A stretch of 64,000 nt of DNA. It comes from Megalopta genalis. Lineage: Eukaryota > Arthropoda > Insecta > Hymenoptera > Halictidae. Positions within the stretch are counted from its first letter, which is position 1. Each line of letters starts with the position of its first letter. Location of the stretch: NCBI RefSeq assembly GCF_051020955.1, contig NC_135019.1, forward strand, positions 23,317,375 through 23,381,374, read 5' to 3'. The notes beneath the pieces were generated by a model that ran no database searches, had not been told where the DNA came from, and saw only the letters and a program-made list of their open reading frames with translations. The translations under genes were made by a program, and so were the position numbers. Below, one piece after another: positions 1-12,528 of the stretch.

Positions 1-633
1 TGGCGGGCGTTCAAAATATATTGTCGAGTGTCCAGGCATGGAAATAGTAGCGGCCGGTTAATATTTCTTATAGTTAATTCAGATTCATCAGCGTCGACGA
101 ATATCGTGCGGAACTTAAGTGCGGAGGGGGTTACTAAACTTAATCAGCGGCGGAGAAGCGTAACGGCGGAAGTTTCGTTCCGCTAATTAGGACCGGCGAA
201 ACAAGGCCAAGGAGCAGAAAATCAAGAAGAAACCCTCCGCTCGAAGTTCCGTGGCTCGGAGAAGTCGCGTCCGCAGGCTACAATTCATTTGGCCGTGCCG
301 ATAATTGCATCAATTTATTCGCGGTAAACAGAAGCCGTTAATTTCAGTCGCGGTATAACACGTGCGCATACGTCACCGGAATAAATTATACAAACACATC
401 GAGATATGGGCTGAGGTGGGTTTTGCTGATGGCGAAGGGTGGCAGGTTGGAAGGGTTGAAGAGATTGTGGACACCGAGCAATTCCACAGCGCTGAGGAGC
501 AATGATCCCACAATGCGCGCTGTGTCTCTGCGTTATTTCATCAGGCTGCACTAACAAGCTGCCATTCGACTGGCCTGATTTTTCCAGACTTTGCCACGGG
601 ATCAGAAAAATCGAACACATAGTTGTCGACAAG
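1..633. other. CpG-rich flank, no gene recognised
   Basis: The first 300 bases are GC- and CpG-rich, and the rest is mixed. Overlapping short open frames occur on both strands, as expected where GC content lowers stop frequency. None resembles a known protein, and no splice-bounded exon could be argued. Confidence 0.4.
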
Positions 634-635
634 TA

Positions 636-1409
636 CAGTCCGGGACAAAATTATAGCACATGTATGTTATCTTTAATTTATTAGAGATGGCTTAGATTCT
701 TTTATTTTCGAAAAATAATTCGTAAACGTCACGACGTAAAAGAAAGGAATTTGGTCTGGAGTCGGATCGTCCTCTTCGACTTTCACTGTAAACAACACAA
801 ACAGTTAAATTTGGTGGGTGAAATGATAGCACGCTCATAAAATTTATGCCTATAATTAATGTAAAAAGGAAACTTACATGTTTACATGTTAATATCAATA
901 ATATGTACAACCGTCATTGTTCTCAATCACCTCAATCATTCGCTTTGGTAATGATTTATACAAAGGTTGGATTGTATTTTCAAATAAATTGTACCATTCC
1001 ACGATAATGATTTTTTAAACCCGTCTATACTGTGGCATTGTCTTCTATTTTTGTTAACTGTTCGTGCAAGCTCTCCCCAACAATTCTCTATGATATTTAA
1101 ATCAGGAGAGCATATGGCAAGTCATAGCAAAGGAGATATATCTTCTTGTTCAAATACGTTTGTATAATTTTTGCACAGTGAATTGTAAAAGACCGAGTGC
1201 AATGGAAGACAAAATGGAAACGGGTTCCATTCACAGGTGAGAAAAGATTTAATAAACATGGCACAGATGTGTTTGCACATTACTATCATGATTTCCGTAA
1301 AGGAGAAATTGTTAGAACTAGGTGACAATTTTTTCGAAAATAAAAAAATCTAAGCTATCTCTAGCAAATTAAAGATATTACACATGTGCTATCATTTTGT
1401 CCGGAACTG
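636..1409 (-). mobile_element. Internally deleted Tc1-like DNA transposon
   Basis: A 774-bp element bounded by inverted ends of about 85 bp. The left end begins CAGTCCGGGACAAAAT and the right end, read on the other strand, begins CAGTTCCGGACAAAAT. The similarity runs through a subterminal AGATGGCTTAGATT / AGATAGCTTAGATT block to a TTTTCGAAAA block. Both sides carry the TA target duplication (634-635 and 1410-1411) typical of the Tc1/mariner superfamily. The interior keeps only the 3' part of a transposase on the minus strand. Complete Tc1-like elements are usually well over 1.2 kb, so the 5' half of the gene has been lost. It cannot move on its own but keeps both ends, so it could have been mobilised in trans. 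Confidence 0.85.
895..1328 (-). pseudogene. Tc1-like transposase, C-terminal remnant
   Basis: Minus-strand translation gives the conserved C-terminal DDE-transposase block SPDLNIIENCWGEL, where D is the second catalytic aspartate and the E after II fits the third acidic residue. It is followed after a frame change by EWYNLFENTIQPLY and LPKRMIEVIENN, ending at a TGA at 895-897. Upstream, CAKIIQTYLN-like residues match the region that follows the first QDN/H catalytic motif, but that motif is damaged. The N-terminal DNA-binding half is missing. At least two frame changes and in-frame stops break the gene. It lies inside the element at 636-1409 and is certainly non-functional. Confidence 0.85.
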
Positions 1410-1411
1410 TA

Positions 1412-4370
1412 TGTCTTACTCGTGATGGATATTCTTGGCAATAATTTGCTAAGTATAAAAGTTATTCCGTTCATTTAAGTCGGAATTCGCCTAATTATAC
1501 ACTCGTTGTGTATAAGACCACATAAGATTGTGGTCTGATGATACAGAAGTTTCGATGTTTTATACACTTTCGTAACTCTATTTACAAAATAACCTCTCCC
1601 TAGAGGTACAACTGTTGAAATAAGAAAAAGAAGGAAAAGAAAAAGTTGGAATAAAATTCTCTTCTGTTATTAAGGAATACCATGTGTTCATTTGAAAACT
1701 ATAAATATATCTCGAAAACAACACACATTCGGGAATGCATTGTTTAAATTTTTGTTATATGCTCAAACAAAAGGTTAGGAAACATCATTTTTTATATTTT
1801 TTTTCCAAACTTTTTGAAAATTGTACAATTTTTAACATCAGTCCCTTTTAACATCTGAAAAAATTCGACCCATTTGGCAAAATTTGAAAAAAGTTATTCT
1901 TACTGTAAAAAGTATCGAGGATACTTCTACGTTTTTTGCTCCATTTTCAGTTGTCAAGGAAGAAGAATTTTCAACTTCATAAAATGATCGTGTAAACTCT
2001 CCCAAACATCATGTCTTATTTTGTTTGCAATATTATTGATGTTTGTAGATGTCGAATAATGTTTGAAAATATCAAGACATCTGTGGTGCAGCAATTTTCT
2101 ATTATAATTGGACGAACAAATTTTAATTGCATAATTGTGCAACGATATTATCATATTTCGTAATAATTGTGCAGTTCAACTGTAGCAAATTTCATTGTTG
2201 ATTTGCCTCGCCAAACTTGAGAAACTTCGAAGGACACCTGAGAGAATTGCGTAAACGTGACGAGGATAAGAACATTGACTTATGTTTTTAAAACTTCAAT
2301 TTCCGTTCGTTTTATCTCCTCATTTCGTTTCATAGCAATACTGAACATTTTCTTTTAATAAAACAGGTATAACAATGGTGATTTTACAATAAGCACTGAG
2401 TTGCGTCTTTAACATTTTTTTGAACTAACATCTTTAAATGAATTGTGTACAACATGTAGAAGAATTGAAAAATATGCAATACGACTAAAGGAACTATAAA
2501 ATTGCAATGAAGGAACATTTAACTTCATTTCACAAACATTTAAATGAAGACATATTTAAGTTTCATTTTATAAATATTTCAATGAAGAAATATTTCCATG
2601 AAGAGATATTTAAACTTCAAACTGCAACTAATGTTCTGAGACAACAAAATGGCAACTGTATAACCTCAATGCACATTTGGTCACGAATATTCCGTTGTAA
2701 TAAAGCGTAGTGTTATGTAGACAGCGTAGCTTTAAATAAATGACGTAAAATGAATATTGGATTTTGCAGCACTTAAGGTCTCCGTCAAAATTCGAACATA
2801 TTTCGTTCTTGTTGCCGATCTTCGTTAGCAGTTTTTCCGTGGTAAATAAATTGTTTCCTGCCTCAAAGTGAGCAGAACTTTATTAACCACGCGGACTCTC
2901 TATAAGCCAAGTATAACTTCCAAGATCCATTAAAGCTATTTCCTACCTCGCTGCTCTTTAAAACAGTTCGTAATCGCTTTTTTTAAATAAATCCAAAAGC
3001 GGATGTTTCATTAAACAAGTAACTAAATTTTATCAATGTAATATAAACGACCTAATACATTGCATTTATATGATAAAATAAATATATTATTAGAAGCATT
3101 ATTACAAACTGTGATTCTAGTGACGACGATCCGCTGTTTACAGAGATTTTATTAAAGCATAACGAATTTTAAAGCCACCAGATTTTCTCGGTTTATGTTC
3201 TTCTTATTTGTGAGGAAACCCGGAAGCCAGAAGATTTATGGGAAATTTTACCATCGACGTTAGCTTCCAGTAAAGTCGGTTCAATTAGCGTTGAGATGTT
3301 CCACTGAAAATGCGCGGAGCATAATCTTTATTAAATGGAATTGCAAGTTTTGAGTTCGCAATTTTCGATTTCTAGGTGATCGTAGAAAACAACTACTACT
3401 AACATTATTACTATAAACAATGTACTGTATTATAGAGTAACTGCTACAGTAACTTGGAAATGTCAATGGAAGATGACACAATTAATAGTAAAACATTTCG
3501 ACGTTAGAGAAATCCACTTCAACGGTTTCCTTTGCAATAACTTCTGTGCGCGAGCGAGTAAGGAATCATTAAACATTGTAATCATAAACAATGATCACTT
3601 TGCATATCTCATTGTTTCATTAAAGTTATGGGATTATACGCGAGCAAACAGAAACATTCATTTGACTAAAGCCACGCGTTTGCAGAATAAAGATTAAAAC
3701 GCGTTCATAAATGCGTACAGATTAGCGGGATTCAAAGCTGCTTTGCAACCAGATGCTTCGTATTCTACTGAACGAATGAGAATTACGTCGTCAAACGGGA
3801 GAAAAATCAAATTGTTGAAAAGCAAATAAGGAGCTCACCGGCTTATGCCGACAAACGTAACTGTTTCTACGCTTCATTTCGTAGAAACATTTAACAATCT
3901 CCAGCCACATCATGACCGTAGTCACTTGTACAATACTCGCTGTGACATGCGCATACATAATTAATCACGGTCGAATAACAAACGCTCCTCGCTTGATGTT
4001 GAAAAAAGAACATTCCAAACGGTGCGTGAACGTCAGAATAATCAGATTCAGCAGAAATGACACTTTCGTAATTGACTGGAAATTATAAATTGCTTTGAGG
4101 GACTCGCGGTATGAGTAACACTCGTGTTGTATTAGTTCTAGTTGCACATAGAGACTTGCAGCGAAACAGCAGATATCGATGGAAAAATAAAAGAATTCCG
4201 CACCGATTGCGAGAAATGTTTTTGTTATCAATAAATTTATCGAGTTGATTATAGGAGAACGATATTCGTGCGACGCGATTTTCTCACGTGCGCGTGAACA
4301 ATTCATTTATCGATTCGATATTTCAAAGAAATCCGCCCGCGCAACAAAAATTTGCTCGCAATTAGAATAA
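1412..4370. other. AT-rich non-coding stretch
   Basis: No gene recognised. The part at about 2507-2620 has short internal repeats of an ATTTAAATGAAGA type. A possible diverged half-copy of a palindromic MITE at about 1735-1905 is listed separately. The rest shows only short overlapping open frames. Confidence 0.4.
1735..1905 (+). repeat. Possible old half-copy of the ACTAGTC palindromic MITE
   Basis: The order of motifs TTTAAATTTTTGTTAT, GCTCA, a T-rich run, CATCTGAAAAAATT and AAAAAAGTTATT follows the right arm of the element at 24352-25050. Sequence identity is low and neither tip is found. It may be chance similarity of T-rich DNA. Confidence 0.3.
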
Positions 4371-4720
4371 TTGAATGCTCTACGATTGATCGTCGAAGGA
4401 CCCGCAGCGAAATTCATTTCCGAAGCTTCGAACGTAATTCCGCATGAAGCACTCGTTTGCAAAATGCATAGAGACCGAGTCCCAATACGCTTTATCAAAA
4501 TCATTTCGAACTACCGTGAAAACGGAACGCTAAAAGCGTGGGTGTATACAAGACGACGCGCCGTTCATCCCTAAGGAAATGGTCGCCCAGAGTACCATAA
4601 GGGTCAATCCTTGTCCCAACACTGTGTAACATTTACATTAACGACATCCCAACCAGCAGAAACATGCGACCAGCTCTATGTACGCTTACGACACAGCAGT
4701 TCGTGCATTCTAATGCCAAA
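4371..4720 (+). pseudogene. Jockey-like non-LTR retrotransposon, RT fragment
   Basis: The plus strand encodes a decayed piece of reverse transcriptase. PHEALVCKMHRDRVP and IRFIKIISNYRENGTLK match the region after the first catalytic motif of jockey-type ORF2 proteins. The expected AFD motif reads ASN here, so the first catalytic aspartate is lost. After a stop and frame changes, GSILVPTLCNIYINDIP corresponds to the GVPQGS...LYNIYINDIP block. In another frame YAYDTAVRA stands for the YADD catalytic box. The 5' part of ORF2, the 3' end and any poly(A) tail are not seen. It is a dead fragment; the clade assignment is by eye. Confidence 0.8.
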
Positions 4721-6740
4721 TGGAAAATGCAATCCGACATGTACGTACATGTGAACACGCGTTAGCAACAAATACGACTGAATATGAATTCGAAAGAACG
4801 CGAATTGCAGTAAGAAAGTACACGTTAGGCTGAAATATGGCTTTTCTGAGAATATGAACACTTGTTTCTCATTCCGTTGTACAAGTTCGTATTTTCTATG
4901 TGCGAACCAAACGTAATTATTTTACTCTACACCATTTTCGACGTTTAATCACTTTCATTATTTTACTCAGTAGTGATATAATGCGTGGAAGATGAAAATG
5001 ACAGAAAATTTTAACGTTAAACTTAGTCTTTGTTTCAGGAAATAATAGGGAAACGCCGCATGTTTATATCTATAAATTAATATTAAAAGATGAATTGCGC
5101 ATAACGAGTGGTAATTTTACTGTTCATCTCATATCTGCTGCAATAAATAAATTACTAATATGCACATGTAAAAAATTTTCTTTTTTTTAGGTTGAACAAC
5201 TTCTGAAGTAATTATTTAACGTTCCGCGAGAAGTTTAAGGTGACAGTAATTGGGGCATCTATCCTGTAACATTTTTAAAAGATTCTTCTATTCTCTATGG
5301 TAATACCTAATGATAAATGTAATTTCTACCATGATGGAAATGAGGAATTTCTAATTTAATTAATAAGTTCAAGGTGGGGTGAGAAATTACTGTTGAGAAT
5401 CAGGCATTTCACAGTGACAAAATCATATTTTTCTATTCGGTGAGTCGTGCGGAAATCCATTATGCAAACAATGCCGCATTGCTGAGCCAGAAAAATCACT
5501 AGAGCCTTTAGATTCCTAATTGTCTCATTAGCGTAATTACCTTGCTTTTGCCGGAAGAAAAAAACAACGTCTATAAAATTGTTTCGGGTCTGTGCTAGCG
5601 TAACGAAACGAAAAGAACAGCGAAATAGTCTGTTAGAATTGCGTTGAATAAAGACAAAGATTGCTTAATTTAGAAGTTGCGCCGGGAAGCAACAATTGAA
5701 AGCATTTTAATCGAGATTATCAGTCGAATGAAGTTAACAAGCAGCCCAAGAAACGTTCTTGCAGTGGAAGCGTTCTTGACATCCTCTAGAAAGCACTCTT
5801 AATAACAGCGAGCTTGCGAACTAATTCCCGTATGTTTTTCTTCCGTTTGCATTTGCAAAGATTCTACCTCATAAAATATCAGAAGATTGTCATCAAGAGA
5901 TCGTCGCGAGAAATAATAAATAAACAAGTTATAGAGGGAAACTCGTTCCCCGAGGAATCGTGCAAGATTTAAGCCGATTCATAAAAAAATGATAAGCACA
6001 CTAGTAGATCCAGGACGAAACACATCTTTCCTTTCGACTCAGTTCTCTCTCTTTCACACCTTTCCAGTCGCCATTACGTGAATATTTAAATCGATTTTCT
6101 TAAACTCAAAGCTACCAGAGAGGAAACTCTGTTCCATACGCATTTCACTTCAAAAACGATTCAAAACTGCGCTTTGAACATATTTTCAAAATTCCATTTC
6201 TTCTCAGTGTTCCAGGATAGTAGAGCCGGTTATTGGAGGGTACCGCTGTGCCTTTGGTTTGCTTTCGGACGATGAAATTTGTTTGTTCAAAAATAAACAT
6301 AAAAAGCCTAGTCCTTTTAATATTTTTGAAACAAAGGAAAGCGCCTTTGAATATCTGACAATATTTACGGATCGATGCATCCGCAGCTGCTGGGAATTTT
6401 TTATTAGATCCGGTCAATATGAAACGTACAAATATCGCATTGCATTCAGGCCATTGTACACTTGCACCACTTTTCAATAAAAATATGCACGTAATATGCT
6501 CACTCACACAAAGGGAAAGATGAGAAAAAGATTGTTATACGCGAAAACCCAATTGCTGTTCGATTTTAGCAGAAATTAAGTTTCATGTAGGAGAAAGTTT
6601 ATTTAAAGCGTTGATCGTTGGTTCTCAGGTAACTTCGGTACTTCGATATGCAAACCATTGTTCACATCTAAGGGACGAAAGGGTATTTACAAATTTGCAA
6701 GACAAAATATTTTCGTATACGTTTTAGGTATAATTTTCTT
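4721..6740. other. AT-rich non-coding stretch
   Basis: The first 100 bases may be further decayed retrotransposon sequence. A short GAGAAATTACTGT at about 5382 matches one tip of the hairpin MITE at 14784 and may be a solo relic. Nothing else was recognised. Confidence 0.35.
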
Positions 6741-6746
6741 GCTTAA

Positions 6747-7583
6747 TACTAGAATTACGGTGCACTAAAAGCAGCTGTTTTACATTAGTTTGTATAATTA
6801 ACAATAAGACATTTATTCTGATTTTTAACAGTCGAACGGTGGACTCAGGGTCTGTTTAGACCTAGACTGAATAGAAAAACTAACGTATTTGGAAGGAATG
6901 CCACAAAAATGTGTTGAAAAAATTGATAAATAAAAAGATAAATGATCGAATGTATACACAGTTATATTTTATACACAGTCGGCATTACAGTCGGCAAAAA
7001 AAGGCAGCGGCCGGCATAGCGGTGTACATTATTATGATATATAATAATGCTAATAAAGAACAAAAACAATGACTACATTTTTTTATTTCTAATCTTTTTG
7101 GCACGATTCGAAGGCAATTCGAAAGCCACATGCCACGATTCGAAGGCAATTCGGAGGCCACATGACACGATTCGAAGGCAATTTAGAAATCACATGCCAC
7201 GATTCGAAGGCAATTTCGAAATCACATGCCACGATTCGAAGGCAATTCGGAAGCCACATGTTACGATTCGACGGTCACGTATCTTGTAGCTCCGTGGGTT
7301 TTTTTTTTATCTTACCCTAACAGACCACTTTGTATTATCTTGTGGGAATTCCCGTCGCGTGCCGCATCACACGCTTGACCGTCAACCCTTAGCATCGTGT
7401 AGCAATAAATTACATAGGCGTAGGACTAGCGCAGGGAAATTCATAGCAACCCAAAATTTGGCACTTCTGGGAGAAATTACTGTATTTAATAAGTAACTCA
7501 TAAATGTATCTTTACACAACTCGAATAATCTTAAATTAAAAAATTAATGACCCCTCATATTGACGGGTTCCGTAAATCTAGTG
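6747..7583. mobile_element. TTAA-flanked (piggyBac-type) non-autonomous element
   Basis: The left end TACTAGAATTACGG and the right end CCGTAAATCTAGTG are imperfect inverted repeats. They are flanked by TTAA (6743-6746) and a mutated TTAA, TCAA (7584-7587). The left 85 bp, including GCAGCTGTTTTACATTAG and TTTATTCTGATTTTTAAC, is the reverse complement of the right side of the shorter element at 8578-8770, so both belong to one family. The 32-bp minisatellite lies inside it. No transposase is visible. TTAA targets are characteristic of piggyBac elements; superfamily assignment rests on that. Confidence 0.5.
7103..7280. repeat. 32-bp minisatellite, about 5.5 copies
   Basis: Direct tandem copies of a 32-bp unit with the core CACGATTCGAAGGCAATT followed by a variable part and CACAT. 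Spacing is exactly 32 bases between intact copies. Differences are mainly substitutions at unit positions 20-27. Because 32 is not a multiple of three, one open frame (7047-7289) crosses all three phases of the unit without a stop. Confidence 0.9.
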
Positions 7584-7587
7584 TCAA

Positions 7588-8515
7588 TTGTGGTGTCAAA
7601 AGGTGTTAATGAAGTGACACTATTCTTTAAAAAGACCATAACCTGTTTAAGCAATAATTTCTAAACAATTAAATGGAGACACTTGGCTACATTTAATACT
7701 GGTTATTTTTGAAATCTGAAACGTGAAAATATAGTGACAGCTTTTTATTTATCCAATAGGGTAAGATAAAAATACTTTAGCCGATGCAGATGTGTTGATT
7801 ATATCACTTCGCTGACGGCGCAAGACTGTTCCCATTAATCGGAGAGATTTATTTCCCGCGTTATGCGTTGGCAGCGAATTGTTATATATTTATATTTAAT
7901 AGAGTCTCCATCCGTTTCATATTATCTATTATTAAACACAATTCCTCTCCGTCAGAACATGCGTCGCTTCGCACTATTTCACTTTTATACAAATCTCGTT
8001 TTCTATCGTCGATACATTCGGCAAACAACAATTGCTTTTTCCCATTGATCTAAATATTTGAACGGTTTAATTTGTCGAACAATCAAGTATCATGAACTTT
8101 TTCGCAAGACGTGCAACGATCATCATTCATTGTAACATTAAAATGTTTAAATGAATTTTTAAAGAGATCCAAACGTCTATTGTGCAAGAATTTCCTTGGA
8201 AAATTTTACAGTTCATAAAAAAGATTCACGATTTCAGGCAAAATATGGTTACTATACTGCAATATTTACAAGATTTTTTTGTCTTATATTTTCATGCGGA
8301 ATAAAAACATTCTTAAACAAATCGTAGAACGCAGAAGTTAATTAAGTGCTAATGCATTTCTTCATTTAATCATTTCATACGACGACATTAACGGCATTAC
8401 AAACCCATAACATTCGCAATCTAATCGTAATTTATAGCAATATTTTAGATGAGCATTAGGTATAGAAATGAGTTCATTCGTATTGCAATTATAATATAAT
8501 AATTGGTTTTATATA
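7588..8515. other. AT-rich non-coding stretch
   Basis: No gene or element recognised. TATCTTACCCTA at about 7307 and its complement at about 7758 form a short inverted pair 440 bases apart, too short to interpret. Confidence 0.35.
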
Positions 8516-8915
8516 GTGATAAAATTTAGGTTATAATAGATTTCTTAATAAAAATATAAATTACAATAGATTTTTAACACTAGATTAAGATATCATATAA
8601 TATAAGATATCTCATATCGTAGAGATACATTTATGAGCTATTTATTCAATTTATATGTTACTTACGGCAAATGTTACAATAACACTTGTTAAAAATCAGA
8701 ATAAACGTATGATTGTTACTTTTATAAACTAATATAAAACAGCTGTTTTTTGTGCTTCGTAAATCTAGTGTTAATAGCAATTAATGTTATGATAGATTTT
8801 AAATAGAAATTTAAGTTATAGTAGATCCTAAATAGAAAACGCTGTAACAAATTTTTAATAGAAGTTTAAACTGTAACAGATTTTATCTAGAAATCTCAGT
8901 TGTAATAGATTTTTT
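8516..8915. repeat. 30-bp AT-rich tandem array, orientation 1
   Basis: Degenerate tandem copies of a unit close to AATAGATTTTTAATAGAA plus TTTAAGTTGT, about 30 bp long, on both sides of an inserted MITE (8578-8770). The same unit in reverse orientation forms the array at 14640-15180. Copies differ by several substitutions each. Confidence 0.7.
8578..8770. mobile_element. 193-bp TTAA MITE inserted in the 30-bp array
   Basis: Ends CACTAGATT and AATCTAGTG are inverted repeats. Perfect TTAA duplications sit at 8574-8577 and 8771-8774. The insertion interrupts a satellite unit (GATTT before, TAGCAATT after), so it is younger than the array. Its right side matches, inverted, the left end of the element at 6747. 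piggyBac-type by target site. Confidence 0.7.
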
Positions 8916-8922
8916 ACTGAAA

Positions 8923-8939
8923 ATGTGTGTGTGTGTGTG
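8923..8939. repeat. Short (TG)n microsatellite
   Basis: About eight TG dinucleotides at the edge of the 30-bp array. Confidence 0.8.
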
Positions 8940-10140
8940 ATAATTACAATGAAATTTATTAATTATAGTCTAGCCATAACTGTCGATCATCCCCAATTAC
9001 GGCAAAGCTTTCCGACAGCAAAAACGGCCGCGTTACCTGGGATTTTTATTACACCGGAACTTTCTCCGCGTGAGGCCAGGAGGTTCTGCGATGAGCGTAG
9101 AGAAAAATACGCCAGTGAACTTTTCTTTAGAGACAGGATCGCGGAAGTTATACGCCGCGCCGCGCCGGTCGGAACAGGAACGATTCCTCGACGGGCATAA
9201 CTTTCGGCCGCGAAATACGGCTGCCTTCGTCGGAGCGACGGCATAGACATTCGAGGGATGGTCGGGTTTTGCTCGTGTAACGCGCCCGAGCCCAGGAAGA
9301 AAATGGTTTTCGGTGCGAAAGTTTCGCGATTGTTGCAATAACAAACTCGTCAAAACGATCGCGACGTCCGATGTGGACAGCTGCCTTGCATGGAAGCCTG
9401 ATTACGCGAGCAGCTCGAACTACTGACAGCTCGTTGTCGCCGCTAGTTACAGACAGACGTTGTTCCCTTCAACTTCCTTCGTGTTCGACGCACGTCGGTG
9501 CCGGCAAGATCCCCCGGCCTAGAAACTAGTTAAACGCGATTCCCAGTCATTTATTATGCAACTTAATGCAAGATAATCGTTCAAAGTCGGTTACGTGTCG
9601 GAGTTGTTCCTTATCGTTTATGGGCATCTACTTAGCCGGCGTTCGTGCGCCCGCGTTATTCGGTTGATCGGAAATTGCCTGTGAATCCCGTGACCTTCCG
9701 ATCACCTTTGTGCTCAACTAGGGGATCGGTGTTTTATTGAAAGCCATTTCTCCTGGGACCCGTTGAAAACATCGGCAATCGCTTCACTGACTGTGTTTTC
9801 CTCGACACGATTTCATCGATACCGTGTTTCGCCGACTTTATTCATTCACCGAAACACTTCGATGTTCGACATCACCTCACCGATACGTTTAGATCTCCGA
9901 CAATTAGTTTCACCAACAATTTTTGTTTTAATTTAATTTATTTAACGTAGCATCTGCTTAACAGCGATTAGCGACCACTTGTGAGATAACATTTGTAGGG
10001 TTAATATACATATAGTGTAATATATGCAGTAGTTTTGCATGATATTTTTACATTGTTTTCTTAATCTATCGCCAACAATGTTTGCATCGCGTTATGTTAA
10101 GCATTAACCCCTTACATTGTAACAATGAGTCAGACTTGTA
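8940..10140. other. CpG-rich island, no gene recognised
   Basis: The part at about 8990-9700 is rich in CpG. Three overlapping open frames there (two on minus, one on plus) encode arginine/alanine-rich sequences unlike any known family. The overlap argues for base composition rather than coding. A promoter or first exon could lie here but nothing shows it. Confidence 0.35.
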
Positions 10141-10149
10141 GCGAATATT

Positions 10150-10390
10150 TCATTTACCAAATTTTTTGTTAACCCATTTTTCCGGAGTCGTCAAGGTTTT
10201 TGTGATAGGTAAACCTACAATTTTTTTTAGATTCGGGAAGAACTACATGTTACGATGTTTGCCGAGTTCGTCTCAGCATATCCTAAAAAGATGGGTAGAC
10301 AAAATTGCAGCTCAACCGACAAAAAACTGAAGACGATCTTGACAGCTCCGAAAAAAAGGTTCACCAAAAATTTGGCACAATCGTCTCAAC
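10150..10390. repeat. Palindromic element, arms of about 85 bp
   Basis: The left arm (AAATTTTTTGTTAACC, then CGGAGTCGTCAAGG) and the right arm (AAGGTTCACCAAAAATTT preceded by GACAGCTCCG) are imperfect inverted repeats. The homology continues inward to CTACAATTTT / AAAATTGCAG. No clear target duplication was found. It is most likely an old foldback or MITE copy. Confidence 0.5.
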
Positions 10391-12060
10391 CACTTAGCCG
10401 CGTCGATCTATTTTTAAGATCAATTTTATATACGGTTTATCAATCACACTGAGTGCAGTTTCAATCGGCAAGTTGTTCTAAAATTATTCTAAAATGTGCG
10501 AAATTTATGGGTAGCATACATTTTAGCAAAGCATTTTAACCTACATTGTACGAGAATTATTTTTGTTGTATGATGTAAAGTTGCCATTTCCTTATGATAG
10601 ACGTAATACACGTTGTTCACAGCTAAGAGGTCAAAGCTCTTCTTAGACCATGTTATTTTAGTTATAAAAAATTTTCAATCGAACCACTAGCAATTGAATA
10701 GATCAAGCTGATCGCGTTCCGTGGTCTGCCCTGTATATCATTTATACCACTTTCAAAATATCGAATCTGAGGAATGATTGAACGAAACAGGAGCAAAGCA
10801 AGTAAATACACTGCTCTGCATTCATCAAAAGGAAATGGAGATACAAAACACGATTTATTTCTCAAAGAAAGTTTAGGCAAGCGTAATATTTGGTTGAAGT
10901 GCTTAAACAGTTCTGTCGTATCACGTAGTAAAAGTTTCATTTGCATTAAGGAGCCTCGTGCCCGCCGCTTTGTCCAAGTCTCACTTACATTAAACTCTAA
11001 GAGGGTTAAGGGGGTGTCAAAAAGAGTTAAAGTTTCAGTAGGCCGTGATAACTTTGACTACGCTACCCCGGCGACGAACACGCAACTTGAATAGAGGAAC
11101 AGTTCTGAGAGAACGTGGGGAAAAAGAGCCGTCTATCTTGATCCCGTAAAACCGACTCGATCCGGCTAAGGTTCGCCGTGGAACTTCTCGAATAAAATTC
11201 GAATAAAATCGTCTATACCGTTCAAATTTTCTGGTCAGTTTTATGGAATTTTCATGGGGTACACGTTGGCGAAGCAAAGAACGCAATTAAATCCGAAAAG
11301 CCGTGGGAGCATATCAACGTTCGGAAAAAGAGAGGAAGTGCCACTGGGTCGAAGAAGATTATAGGAAGAGTCGAGCGTCGTTAAGCGCGGGACAAAAAGG
11401 ATCTGTTATTCACCGGCTGCGTAATATAGCGACGAATGTTACCGAGCGTTCGCGAATTTTACCGGGACCGAACCACTCTCCCGGCGACACATAAATCATA
11501 TGAAATTTTTCTGGACATTAACAAGTGTTCCGAGCAATCTCGCCACTTAGAAGAAATTAAGTTGTCTATTATGCGTTCAATGGAGACAAATGGCCCGGGA
11601 AACTTCCAACTACGTGAAAGCGAGACAGGAAAATCTTAGTTAATGAGCTGCCGTCTCCATGGAATACGAACTTCGGTATTTTTAATTTTCCATAATTGGT
11701 TCACGCCTTACTGAAACTTTTCTCTATCGGATTGTATTAAAATTGGCCGTTTTCAAGTATTTATTGCAAACGTTATAACCGATGTAGAGCTTAAACATAT
11801 TTTAACATGTTCACGATTATGGACATATTGTTGTTGCATATTGCATACTAGAATTAGTTGCGTACTTGCCGATAAAAAAACAAGCTTCTTGTCTGAAATT
11901 AAAAATGTATAGGATTGCTCGTAGAATAAATCGATGATTAAAGCTAAATATTGGAATAAAATAGTACGTTGAAAAATTATCTCCGGAGACGATATTATAG
12001 ATAAGCATCTACGCTTGAAGATTATCTTTTGTCTTTTAATTTTCGATTGTTTCATAAGTT
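10391..12060. other. Mixed-composition non-coding stretch
   Basis: No gene recognised. The area 10960-11640 has several overlapping short open frames on both strands without resemblance to known proteins. The rest is AT-rich. Confidence 0.35.
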
Positions 12061-12067
12061 CTTACGC

Positions 12068-12528
12068 CAGAGTTGGGTAGTAATCGATTATTTTGTGATT
12101 ACGTTTGTAATTGATCACGAATCAATCATAATCGTTAACGAATTAATCGTTACTGGAATAAATAAGTAATCATGATTATATTTGTTAATCTGTAATCATT
12201 AATCAGTAATATGTAATTATGGAAAATAAAGAAAGTCTTCAGATGAGTCATGAAGTACATGCTGATTTTCTAAAAGCTATTCAGGATTATTATTAACAAC
12301 TAAAATATCAGATTTTTCAGTAAATCATTATCAAAAAAGTAATCATTACATGATTTTAATGGTTACTATGTTAATCATGACCAACGGTTACATTTGCTTT
12401 GATTACTTAAGTTATTCATTAATCATGATTACATGACTACTTAGTAATCGTAATTATTAATAATGAACATGATTTCACGTTAATCATAATCGTTAATCAT
12501 TAATCAGATTACCTTCTGCCCAACTCTG
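12068..12528. mobile_element. hAT-like ended element with TAATCA-repeat interior
   Basis: The ends CAGAGTTGGG and CCCAACTCTG are perfect inverted repeats of the type common in hAT elements. The flanking 8 bases, TCTTACGC and ACTTAGGA, agree at 5 of 8 positions, compatible with an old 8-bp duplication. Almost the whole interior is built from variants of TAATCATTAATCATGATTA in both orientations. No transposase is visible. The same ends recur at 44082-44285 around a different interior repeat. Confidence 0.6.

Noticed and set aside
7103..7280. CRISPR-like spacing of direct repeats
   Set aside because: The whole 32-bp unit is repeated with no unique spacers, and the genome is eukaryotic; it is a minisatellite.
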